From: an uncultured Porphyromonadaceae bacterium
GTDB lineage: Bacteria > Bacteroidota > Bacteroidia > Bacteroidales > Muribaculaceae
Assembly (NCBI GenBank): GCA_905198125.1
Contig: CAJKBH010000011.1
Span: forward strand, 23,755 to 87,754
DNA length: 64,000 nucleotides
Direction of reading: 5' to 3'
Shown here: positions 36,742-45,341 of the stretch, in pieces
Layout: each line of letters begins with the position of its first letter
Position numbering within the stretch: position 1 is the first letter of the stretch
The notes under the pieces: model-generated
Databases searched by the model: none
What the model was told of the DNA's origin: nothing
Seen by the model: the letters and a program-made list of their open reading frames with translations, nothing else
Translations under genes and position numbers: made by a program

Positions 36742-38949
36742 ATGCTCCGAAAGATGTCGATCCGGACGTTGCCATACGTCCTGCTGTGTTGTGTGTTGGG
36801 TGCCGACGCCGCACAAGTGAGCGTGAACACGCCGAACACGGCGCTTGTGCTGGAGGTGAACAAGGGGGCGGAACCCGAATATCTGTACTATGGCAACACC
36901 GTGACCGGAGAGGACATGCAGTCGATTAAGACTGCGGGAATCCCGTACGCCAAAATATACAGGGCGTACGGGACCTATCCGGACGAGGAGACTCCGTTGT
37001 GGATCACTCATGCGGACGGGAACATGACGAGCCGCCTTGTGGTGACCGACGTGACCCGGGAATCTACGGACAAATCGACATTGACCACTGTCAGGACTCA
37101 GGATGACAGATACCCGGTGAACGTTGATATCCGATTCCTGAGTTATCCCGACTGTGACGTGATAGAGACATGGGCTGAGATAAGCCATCGCGAGAAAGGG
37201 GACATTACCCTGACCTGTTATGACTCGGCCTGCCTTCCGATACATATAGGGGATGTCTGGGTAAGCCACGAAGGAGGAGCGTGGGGCCAGGAAGGGCGTC
37301 TTGTGGAGGAACCGTTGCACAGCGGAACCATGCGTATCCGTAACAAGGACGGCGTAAGGAACTCGCAGACCTCACGCGCGGAGCTGATGCTGTCGCTGGA
37401 CGGCAAGCCCGACGAAAGGAACGGTGCCACCATCGGCGCGGCACTGTGTTACAGCGGCAATTACGTGGTCGACATCGATACATACGGCGGTCGCTATCAT
37501 AGTCTGCGGATGGGTGTCAATCCCGACAACGCCGCCTACCGGCTTAGCCCCGGCGAAACGTTCGTGACCCCCAGGGTGGCACTGTCGTACAGCACGGAGG
37601 GCAAAGGGGGAGTTAGCAGGAATTTTCACAAATGGGGGAGACTCCATTCGTTGTGTCATGGCGACAGACCGCGTAAGATATTGCTGAACAGCTGGGAAGG
37701 GGTCTATTTTGACATCAGCGAGTCAAAGATGGCGGCCATGATGAGGGACATAGCCTCTCTGGGCGGCGAACTGTTCGTGATGGACGACGGATGGTTCGGC
37801 GACAAGTATCGGCGTGACAACGAAAGTGTGGCGTTAGGCGACTGGGTGGCCGACCGGGTCAAGCTGCCCGGAGGCATCAAGGCATTGACCGACAGCGCCC
37901 GTAAAGCCGGCGTGGGATTCGGATTATGGCTCGAACCGGAGATGGCCGACATATCGAGCGAAATTTATGAAAAGCATCCCGACTGGATAGTGAAGGCCGC
38001 GGGACGCGAGCCGGTGACCGGTCGCGGAGGGGCGCAGGTGGTTCTTGATTTCTCCAATCCCCGTGTGCGCGACCATGTAGTGGCCACGGTAGACAGGATA
38101 TTGAAGGAAAACCCATTGATAGAATATGTGAAATGGGACTGCAACAGCGGGATATATCAGCATGGATCACAGTATCTGCCCAAAGACAGGCAAAGCCATC
38201 TGAACATAGCGTGGCACAAGGGCCTGGAGGAAGTGCTGTCAAGAATCCGTGAGAAATATCCCGACCTGACTGTACAGGCGTGTGCCGGAGGCGGGGGCCG
38301 TGTCAACTGGGGCGTGTTGAAATACTTCGACGAGTTCTGGACCAGCGACAACACGGATGCCTTGGAGCGCATATTCATCCAGTGGGGCACGTCGCATTTC
38401 TATCCCGCCATGGCCATGGCCTCGCACATCAGCGCGTCGCCCAACCATCAGACGCTGCGGAGCATGCCTATAAAATATCGCGCGGACGTGGCGATGAGCG
38501 GACGTCTCGGCGTGGAACTTCAGCCCAAGGACATGACCGAGGAGGAATATGAAGTGTGCCGCAACGCGATATCCGATTATAAGCGGATCAGGGATATAGT
38601 GCAGTTAGGGGACCTGTACCGTCTGCGGTCGCCGTACGACGAGGGAGGCGTGGCCTCGCTGATGTATGTGTCCGAAAACAAGGACCGTGCCGTGGCATTC
38701 TGGTACCGTACGGACGTGTATGTGATGCAGATTCTCCCAGTAGTGAAAATGGACGGACTCGACACGAACGCCGTGTACAGAATCACGGAACTGAACCGGA
38801 TAGACGACAGTCCGCTGCCATTCGAAGGAAAATGCTTTTCCGGGTCGTTCCTGATGAATCACGGACTCGACATACCATACCGACACGATGTGGCCAAGGA
38901 ACGGAAGAACGAGTTCTCGAGCCGCGTATTGCTAATCGAAAAAATCTGA
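36742..38949 (+). CDS. GH36 alpha-galactosidase, secreted
   Basis: The 735-residue enzyme removes terminal alpha-galactose. A signal peptide (about 1-23) precedes a beta-sandwich domain (24-330) and the GH36 barrel: LNSWEGVYFDI, FVMDDGWFG, GFGLWLEPEMAD, the nucleophile Asp466 in YVKWDCNS, and the acid/base Asp536 in FWTSDNTDALERI. The pattern is that of the long alpha-galactosidases of the AgaA/RafA type. It sits between the small secreted protein and the GH97 fusion with 6-10 nt gaps. Confidence 0.94.
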   Translation: MLRKMSIRTLPYVLLCCVLGADAAQVSVNTPNTALVLEVNKGAEPEYLYYGNTVTGEDMQSIKTAGIPYAKIYRAYGTYPDEETPLWITHADGNMTSRLVVTDVTRESTDKSTLTTVRTQDDRYPVNVDIRFLSYPDCDVIETWAEISHREKGDITLTCYDSACLPIHIGDVWVSHEGGAWGQEGRLVEEPLHSGTMRIRNKDGVRNSQTSRAELMLSLDGKPDERNGATIGAALCYSGNYVVDIDTYGGRYHSLRMGVNPDNAAYRLSPGETFVTPRVALSYSTEGKGGVSRNFHKWGRLHSLCHGDRPRKILLNSWEGVYFDISESKMAAMMRDIASLGGELFVMDDGWFGDKYRRDNESVALGDWVADRVKLPGGIKALTDSARKAGVGFGLWLEPEMADISSEIYEKHPDWIVKAAGREPVTGRGGAQVVLDFSNPRVRDHVVATVDRILKENPLIEYVKWDCNSGIYQHGSQYLPKDRQSHLNIAWHKGLEEVLSRIREKYPDLTVQACAGGGGRVNWGVLKYFDEFWTSDNTDALERIFIQWGTSHFYPAMAMASHISASPNHQTLRSMPIKYRADVAMSGRLGVELQPKDMTEEEYEVCRNAISDYKRIRDIVQLGDLYRLRSPYDEGGVASLMYVSENKDRAVAFWYRTDVYVMQILPVVKMDGLDTNAVYRITELNRIDDSPLPFEGKCFSGSFLMNHGLDIPYRHDVAKERKNEFSSRVLLIEKI

Positions 38950-38955
38950 AACCGA

Positions 38956-41900
38956 ATGATACCAAAAATGAAGGCAATGGCCGCGCTGATGTGCGTCTGT
39001 TGCTTTACGGCCGTGTGCGCCGGAAAAACAAGTGTCAAGTCGCCGGACGGCAATATCTCGGTGACGTTCAACCTCGACAGATCGGGAAAGCCTGAATACT
39101 CGGTGAGTTATAAGAACCGGGTTGTGGTGAGACCCTCGCGCATGGGATTCAATCTGGCCGACGGGACGTCGCTGGCAGATGGCTTCAAAATCAAGAAAGT
39201 GACACGTCAGGAATGCGACAGCGTATGGACGCCGGCATGGGGCGAGAATGAATCCATACGCGAACATTATAACGGCATGACCGTGAGCCTGACAAAAGCA
39301 AAGACACGCGTAGATATCGAGTTCAGGGCCTTTGACGAGGGGGTTGGATTCCGTTATGTGTTTCGGGAAAGTCCGGTATCGCCGCTGGTGATTCAGGATG
39401 AGGTGACATCGTTTGCCATGAACGGCGACCATACGGCATGGTGGATAAAGGAGGATTACGATTCACAGGAATTTGAATACACGGAAAGCCGTCTGTCGGA
39501 AATAACCGCACCGGGCGTGCAGACATCGCTGATGATGAAGACCGACGACGGCCTGTATGTCAATCTGCACGAGGCGGCCCTTGTCGATTTTCCGGCCATG
39601 CATCTGAGGCTCGACAAGACGAGCAACGCATTACGGGCGCATCTTACGCCGCGTCCCGACGGCACCGCGGCCATAACTGACGTTCCTTTCAGGACGCCGT
39701 GGCGTACGGTGACGGTAAGCGACCGGGCGACCGATATACTGGCGTCGAATCTGATTCTGAATCTTAACGATCCCTGTCAGATCAAGGATACGTCCTGGAT
39801 ACATCCCGTCAAATTCATGGGCGTGTGGTGGGAAATGATAACCGGCAAAAGCGGATGGAACTATACCTCGGGAGGCGATATAGACCTCGCTACATTCGAT
39901 TATGCCTCGGCCAAACCTACCGGAAGACACGGCGCGAACAATGAAAACGTGCGTCGATACATAGATTTCGCGTCACGCCACGGGTTCGACCAGCTGCTGG
40001 TGGAAGGCTGGAACATCGGTTGGGAGGACTGGTTTGGCAAGGAGAAGGATTTCGTGTTCGATTTCGTGACGCCATATCCCGATTTCGATATAGCGGCGCT
40101 GAACGAGTACGCGCATTCCAAGGGCATTAAGCTGATGATGCATCACGAGACATCGGGTTCCATTGCTAATTACGAGCGTCATCTGGACGCGGCTTACGAC
40201 CTGATGAACCGATACGGCTATGACATCGTAAAGAGCGGCTACGTGGGCAACATACTGCCGAAAGGGGAGTATCATTACAGCCAGGACATAGTGAGGCATT
40301 ATCTCAATGCGGTCAAAAAGGGTGCGGAGAAGCATATCATGGTGAACGCGCACGAGGCCGTACGTCCCACGGGCCTGTGCAGGACATGGCCGAACCTCAT
40401 GGCCAACGAAAGCGCGCTGGGTCAGGAATACGCCGAGATGTCGCCGCGTCATGTCACGGTGCTGCCGTTCACGCGTCTGCAGGGAGGGCCGATGGATTTC
40501 ACCCCCGGCATATTCCGCATGAATATCACCGAATTCGCACCGGGCTATCAGGGCAAGAAGAAACGTGCCACCATCTGCAATCAGCTTGCCCTGTATCTCA
40601 CCATGTATTCTCCGGTGCAGATGGCGGGCGACCTGCCGGAACATTATGAGCGGCATATCGACGCGTTTCAGTTTATCAAGGATGTTCCGGTGGATTGGAG
40701 CAGAAGCGAGTATCTGGATGCCGAGCCGGGTGATTATATCGTAGTGGCCCGCAAGGACAGGAACGGCCCGGACTGGTATGTGGGAGGAGTGACCAACGAG
40801 GAGGCCCGCGACTATACGCTGCGCTTCGGTTTTCTGCCTGAAGGGAGGGAATATGAATGTACGGTATATTGCGATGCGACGGACAGCGACGGATTCACAA
40901 ATCCCGAGACATATACCATATACAGGAAAAGGGTGACGTCCGCATCCGAACTCCCTTTGAAAATGGCGCGCGCCGGAGGATTCGCAGTCAGATTGCAGCC
41001 GGTGATCAGCGCGTTGCAGCTGAATGTGTGGCAGGAATGCACCAAGGTGCCGGGAGGATTCGAGATGCTGGTGTCGGAGATAGAACGCCGGCAGCCCGAT
41101 TTAGTGACACTCAGCGAGGTCAGAAACTACAACGGAGTGGATTTTACGGCGCGGCTCTGCGAATCATTGAAACAGAAAGGACTGCGGTATTATTCGCGCC
41201 GCAGCGATGACTCGGGAATCATAAGCAGGTATCCGATCAATGACTACTCGACGGTATATCCGTTGCAGGACGACTGCGGCAGCATATACTGCGCGGACGT
41301 GGATATAGACGGCATCAGGCTGGCACTGTATACGGCTCATCTTGACTGGCATCACTATTCCTGTTACAACGCCCGCGGCTACGACGGCTCGACATGGAAG
41401 GAATGCGAAAGGCCGGCCGACGCACAGACTCTTGTAGACCTGGGGCTGAAGTCAAAAAGAACGGAGGCTATCAGTCGGTTTGTGGAAAGCGCCCGTGAAA
41501 AGATGGGGCAAGGACGCCATGTGATTCTGGGAGGTGATTTCAACGAGCCGTCGTTCAGGGACTGGACTCCGGAAATGTCGTCGGAATTCGGGCATAACGG
41601 ATTTACGGTGCAGTGGCCCGTCACAACGATGCTGGAACGCGATGGATTCAAGGATATGTGGCGCACGGTTTATCCGGATCCGGTGCGCAATCCCGGCATC
41701 ACGTATCCGTCGGATGTGCCGTCATTGCCGGCCGATAAGATATGCTGGGCGCCCAAGGCCGATGACCGCGACAGAATCGATTTCCTGTTCGGCAGCGCGG
41801 GCGTGGAGCCGGTGGATGCGTTTGTGATAGGGCCGCGCACCTCGATGTGCCGTTCCGGCAGGGTGGTGGAAACGGATAGCGACAGCATCGCTGACGTGTC

Positions 41901-41985
41901 CGACAAATGGTTCAGCGACCACAAGGGGGTGATGGTGAAATTCGTGGTCTCGGGCACACCACGGCACGGTTACAGCCGGAGGTAG
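38956..41985 (+). CDS. GH97 glycosidase fused to an EEP phosphodiesterase-like domain
   Basis: The 1,009-residue secreted protein joins two enzymes. Residues about 24-675 are GH97: N-terminal sandwich, then a barrel with VEGWNIGWEDW, LMMHHETSG (Glu398) and VNAHEAVRPTG (Glu467). These two glutamates match the base residues of the inverting SusB type rather than the retaining alpha-galactosidase type. Residues about 686-1000 form an endonuclease/exonuclease/phosphatase domain: ALQLNVWQEC, DLVTLSEVRN, LYTAHLDWHH, ILGGDFNEPS, DRIDFLFG, FSDHKGVMVKF, all catalytic motifs present. EEP enzymes cleave phosphodiesters. The partner specificity is unknown. The 3' end overlaps the convergent DoxX-like gene by 16 bp. 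Confidence 0.9.
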   Translation: MIPKMKAMAALMCVCCFTAVCAGKTSVKSPDGNISVTFNLDRSGKPEYSVSYKNRVVVRPSRMGFNLADGTSLADGFKIKKVTRQECDSVWTPAWGENESIREHYNGMTVSLTKAKTRVDIEFRAFDEGVGFRYVFRESPVSPLVIQDEVTSFAMNGDHTAWWIKEDYDSQEFEYTESRLSEITAPGVQTSLMMKTDDGLYVNLHEAALVDFPAMHLRLDKTSNALRAHLTPRPDGTAAITDVPFRTPWRTVTVSDRATDILASNLILNLNDPCQIKDTSWIHPVKFMGVWWEMITGKSGWNYTSGGDIDLATFDYASAKPTGRHGANNENVRRYIDFASRHGFDQLLVEGWNIGWEDWFGKEKDFVFDFVTPYPDFDIAALNEYAHSKGIKLMMHHETSGSIANYERHLDAAYDLMNRYGYDIVKSGYVGNILPKGEYHYSQDIVRHYLNAVKKGAEKHIMVNAHEAVRPTGLCRTWPNLMANESALGQEYAEMSPRHVTVLPFTRLQGGPMDFTPGIFRMNITEFAPGYQGKKKRATICNQLALYLTMYSPVQMAGDLPEHYERHIDAFQFIKDVPVDWSRSEYLDAEPGDYIVVARKDRNGPDWYVGGVTNEEARDYTLRFGFLPEGREYECTVYCDATDSDGFTNPETYTIYRKRVTSASELPLKMARAGGFAVRLQPVISALQLNVWQECTKVPGGFEMLVSEIERRQPDLVTLSEVRNYNGVDFTARLCESLKQKGLRYYSRRSDDSGIISRYPINDYSTVYPLQDDCGSIYCADVDIDGIRLALYTAHLDWHHYSCYNARGYDGSTWKECERPADAQTLVDLGLKSKRTEAISRFVESAREKMGQGRHVILGGDFNEPSFRDWTPEMSSEFGHNGFTVQWPVTTMLERDGFKDMWRTVYPDPVRNPGITYPSDVPSLPADKICWAPKADDRDRIDFLFGSAGVEPVDAFVIGPRTSMCRSGRVVETDSDSIADVSDKWFSDHKGVMVKFVVSGTPRHGYSRR

Positions 41986-42614
41986 CTGCGGTAATCGAGG
42001 TCGTGGTGACCGCGAAGACGGCGTGAACCGCGCGCCTGCATGGCACGGCGTCTGGCGCGTCGCTTATAGTTGCGGAATATGGTCTTGCGTATGCATTGGT
42101 CCACGCTGAAGATGCCGGGGCCGAGGATGATGTATCCTAACGCCACAAACAGTAATGCGGAGGCTATGGATATAGGGAGCGTGCCCTGCAGCACCATCGG
42201 GATAAAGTACGGGAACGCGGCCACGCTGACTATGCGTGTCATAAAGCCTAACAGGATGGATGCGGCCATTACGAAGATGGACGTGGACAAAACTATGTTA
42301 CCTTGCACGGAATCCAGCGCCGGCACCAACACAGCATCCGATATGGCCAGTACGGAGGGATTCATGACGGCATACGCGAAGGAAGCCATAAGTCCGGCGG
42401 TGAACAGACGGAGTAACAGAATGCGCGCGGACGCTCCCTTCATGGTCTTGGTGTCGATGCCCGTGAAGAAATTCAGGCATGCCTTGAGCCTCACAGTCGA
42501 CGAGATAGTGGATACCAATTGCTTTACAACGGGATTGTAACGTTCGGCTTCCTGATGAAGCTGGCCGAGTGTCTTTTGTCCCGGATTGATGGAAATAACG
42601 TTCGGCTTGTTCAT
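41970..42614 (-). CDS. DoxX-like membrane protein
   Basis: The 214-residue protein has about four membrane helices (ILLLRLFTAGLMASFAYAV, NIVLSTSIFVMAASILLGF, VSVAAFPYFIPMVLQ, SIASALLFVALGYIIL) and the DoxX-like ending LGPGIFSVDQCI, followed by a very basic Arg/Lys-rich tail of about 45 residues. DoxX-family proteins are linked to quinone or redox systems, but most have no known role. The tail's codons overlap, tail to tail, with the GH97-EEP gene. Confidence 0.6.
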   Translation of the reverse strand: MNKPNVISINPGQKTLGQLHQEAERYNPVVKQLVSTISSTVRLKACLNFFTGIDTKTMKGASARILLLRLFTAGLMASFAYAVMNPSVLAISDAVLVPALDSVQGNIVLSTSIFVMAASILLGFMTRIVSVAAFPYFIPMVLQGTLPISIASALLFVALGYIILGPGIFSVDQCIRKTIFRNYKRRARRRAMQARGSRRLRGHHDLDYRSYLRL

Positions 42615-42687
42615 GACACATATTCTTGTTGAAACTCAACGATATAACAAAAATTTGGTTAATTTTGTTCTCAAAGTGCAAAAAAAT

Positions 42688-42720
42688 AGTGCCGGACTAT
42701 AGTGTCCGACACTGTTTTTT
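42688..42720 (-). terminator. Terminator of the acyl-CoA synthetase gene
   Basis: AGTG-CGGAC and GTCCG-CACT arms (one C/A mismatch) around a six-base loop. T residues flank it on both strands, so it can work in either direction. It lies 70 nt beyond the synthetase stop at 42787. Confidence 0.75.
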
Positions 42721-42786
42721 AATTATCATCAAACGCCCCGGGGTGTTGTGGTTGAAGAATCCCCGGCAATCCGATGGCGTCAAATA

Positions 42787-44454
42787 TCAATGCTGGTAGA
42801 GGAAGCGTTTGATGCTGCGTTTGGGAGTCTTCTCGAACTCCTCCTCCATGATCTTGATGGTCTTGACCTTGCTGTAGGACGGCATCTCCTGGTTGAGCGC
42901 CGCCAGGTTCTGCACCATGATCTTCTCCAGTTCGTCGCGGTCGATGTTCTGTGTACGGGCCGAATCGAAATCCGGATAAACGAGCGCCTCGAGGTCGGTG
43001 CCGTTCTCCACTACCAGCGATTCGTTGACGTATGGGAGGTTGTTCAGCTTCTGCTCGATCTCCTCGGGATATATGTTCTGGCCCGAAGGACCGAGTATCA
43101 TGGTCTTGCTGCGGCCGTTGATGGTGATGAATCCGTCTTCGTCGATGGTTCCCATGTCGCCGGTGTTCATCCAGCCGGACTCCTTGTCAAGCACCTCGTC
43201 GGTGGCCTTGTCGTTCTTATAGTAGCCATGCATCACGTTCACGCCCTTAACCATGATGTTTCCGGGTACGTTACGCGGATCGGGCGAGTCTATCCTGACC
43301 TCTACCCGGTCTACTGCCTTGCCGACGGTGTGAGGCTTTGAAATGGCCGACGAAGCGTATGCTATAAGCGGGCCGCACTCGGTCATGCCATATCCCACGG
43401 TGATGGGGAAGCCTATCTTGTACAGGAATTTCTCGACATCGGCGTTGAGGGGCGCACCGCCGATGATAAGTTCCTTGAGGTTACCGCCGAAGGCCTGAAG
43501 CAGATTTTCCTTGATCTTGGCCAACAGACGGTCGTCGAGATAAGGCACCTTGAGAAGCACCTTCATCAGCGGCTTTTCAAGCAGCGGGAACACCTTGTTG
43601 CGGATTATCTTCTCCACAATCAGTGGTACCGTGATGATTAGCGCCGGCTGCACGTCGGCGAAGGCCTTCAGTATGATCTTTGGGCTCGGGAGTTTTGTCA
43701 GGAAATAGCAGTGGCAGCCGTGGCAGAAGGGATTGAGCATCTCGATGGTCATGCCGTACATGTGGGCCAGTGGCAACATATTGACCATCTTGACGCCCGG
43801 CTTCAGCATGTTAAGGTTGTCCAGACAGAAGCGCACATTGCTCCAGAGGCTGCGGAAAGGCACCATCACGCCTTTGGACATGCCCGTGGAACCGGACGTA
43901 TAGTTTATCATGGCCAGATCGTCGGGCTGGTCGGCGAAATACTCCACGTTCTCCGGCTCAAAACTATATGGATATTTAGCTCCGAAACACTGGTTGATGT
44001 TGTTGCGGGTTTCTGTCAGTTTCTCGCTGCGCGACAGCGGCATTCCGAACTCGCTGATGTATATGGCGCCCACTAAGTTGGGGAGCAGACGTTCGTCGAG
44101 GTTCTCCCAAATGGCGGCGTCGACGAAGAACAGTTTCGCTTCCGAATGATTCACCAGATGGTGGATGGTGTCGGGCTTGAACTCGTGCAGGATAGGCACG
44201 GCCACAACACCCGTCGTGAGGCACGACAGGAATACCACGGTCCAGTTGGACGAGTTCTTGCCGCAGATGGCCACCTTGTCGCCGCGCTTCACCCCTGCGG
44301 CATCGAACAGGATGTGCATCTTGGCGATGAGCAGTGCCACATCCTTGTACTGCAGGTTGACGCCGCCCATATCGGACAGGGCCATCAGGTTCCAGTTGCT
44401 TTTGATGGAATGCTCTATGAGAGCGTTGAGCGAATCTTTATTTTCGTTTGTCAT
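42787..44454 (-). CDS. AMP-forming acyl-CoA synthetase-like protein
   Basis: The 555-residue adenylate-forming enzyme has YTSGSTGMSKGVM (P-loop-like motif), the GYGMTECGPLIAY motif, WMNTGDMGTIDEDGFI and the GRSKTMILGPSGQNIYPEEIE hinge split by Gly-Arg-Ser-Lys, plus a C-terminal Lys in KTPKRSIKRF. These fit long-chain fatty acid or aryl-acid CoA ligases. The substrate cannot be told from the sequence. It probably shares a transcript with the TlpA-like gene upstream (26-nt gap). Confidence 0.88.
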   Translation of the reverse strand: MTNENKDSLNALIEHSIKSNWNLMALSDMGGVNLQYKDVALLIAKMHILFDAAGVKRGDKVAICGKNSSNWTVVFLSCLTTGVVAVPILHEFKPDTIHHLVNHSEAKLFFVDAAIWENLDERLLPNLVGAIYISEFGMPLSRSEKLTETRNNINQCFGAKYPYSFEPENVEYFADQPDDLAMINYTSGSTGMSKGVMVPFRSLWSNVRFCLDNLNMLKPGVKMVNMLPLAHMYGMTIEMLNPFCHGCHCYFLTKLPSPKIILKAFADVQPALIITVPLIVEKIIRNKVFPLLEKPLMKVLLKVPYLDDRLLAKIKENLLQAFGGNLKELIIGGAPLNADVEKFLYKIGFPITVGYGMTECGPLIAYASSAISKPHTVGKAVDRVEVRIDSPDPRNVPGNIMVKGVNVMHGYYKNDKATDEVLDKESGWMNTGDMGTIDEDGFITINGRSKTMILGPSGQNIYPEEIEQKLNNLPYVNESLVVENGTDLEALVYPDFDSARTQNIDRDELEKIMVQNLAALNQEMPSYSKVKTIKIMEEEFEKTPKRSIKRFLYQH

Positions 44455-44480
44455 AGAGTATCAGTGTGTTTCAGTGAATG

Positions 44481-45245
44481 TCAATGTGTGTCTAAGTATT
44501 GAATAATCTGATTGAGGTTGCAGCCGTTGAAGATTATCTTTCCGTCGGGCCCTATCAGCAGGTGATGGGGAATGCCTGCGAATCCGTAGGCGTCGTAAGC
44601 CGCCATGTCGGTGTTGTATAGCACGGGCCATGTTATGCCTTGCTTGGCAACGCTCTTGGCGGTGTCCTCAGGGGTATCGCGCACGGCTACGCCCACTATC
44701 TCCAGACCCTTTGAGCCGTAACGGTTCAGCAGTTCCTTCAGGTTGGGAATCTCCTTGATGCACCAGGGACACCAGCTGGCCCAGAAATCGACGAGAGTGT
44801 ATTTGCCGGGTTTCACCAACGCGGCGAGGTCCGTGGGCTGTCCCTGGGCGTTCTGTCCCTTGACGTTGGCGTAAGTCATGCCGGGACGTGTGGCCACGCG
44901 GGCGGCGATGCGCTTCTCCAGCACCTTGATGTCCTCGCGGTTGCGCCACGATTCGGGCATCTCGTCCAGCACGTTCTGTGCGGTGACCGGGTCGGCGAAA
45001 CGCAATGCCTGCTTGCCGAGGTAGAAGCCCACGCCGGAATCCCGGTACGTGCGGTACAGGTCTACGTTGACCTGGCCGTACAGGTTCAGATCGTCCAGGG
45101 CGTCAACGGCGTCAAGCACGTCGGCCACTTTGTTGTATAAAGCCGTGTCTTCCACTTCCTTGGGTATGCGGCGTGCCTGCGCATCAGGCGTCACGCAGCA
45201 GGCAGCAACGGTCAGAGTCAATACAATCGAGAAAAATTTCTTCAT
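44481..45245 (-). CDS. Thioredoxin-like periplasmic protein, TlpA/ResA type
   Basis: The 254-residue protein has a signal peptide (about 1-24), a helical N-terminal region and a thioredoxin fold with the redox motif FWASWCPWCIKEIP and cis-proline region GIPHHLLI. TlpA/ResA proteins reduce disulfides outside the cytoplasm. CPWC differs from the more common CPPC/CPYC, so the redox potential may differ. It lies upstream of the acyl-CoA synthetase on the same strand. Confidence 0.88.
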   Translation of the reverse strand: MKKFFSIVLTLTVAACCVTPDAQARRIPKEVEDTALYNKVADVLDAVDALDDLNLYGQVNVDLYRTYRDSGVGFYLGKQALRFADPVTAQNVLDEMPESWRNREDIKVLEKRIAARVATRPGMTYANVKGQNAQGQPTDLAALVKPGKYTLVDFWASWCPWCIKEIPNLKELLNRYGSKGLEIVGVAVRDTPEDTAKSVAKQGITWPVLYNTDMAAYDAYGFAGIPHHLLIGPDGKIIFNGCNLNQIIQYLDTH

Positions 45246-45341
45246 AAATTCGTGTTGTTGTGCGTTCCTATTGTGTTTCCATATAAAAACGCATAGAACG
45301 GATGGATGTTTTATAAAAAGAGCCGCAAACGGGTAGACGGT

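Noticed and set aside
38956..41000. GH97 domain as a retaining alpha-galactosidase
   Set aside because: The HHETSG and NAHEAVRPTG motifs carry the two glutamates of the inverting SusB type. The Asp nucleophile position of the retaining type reads VKSGYVG here.
42748..43341. Plus-strand frame of 197 codons in the acyl-CoA synthetase
   Set aside because: It is the complement of a gene with intact adenylation motifs; no independent evidence.
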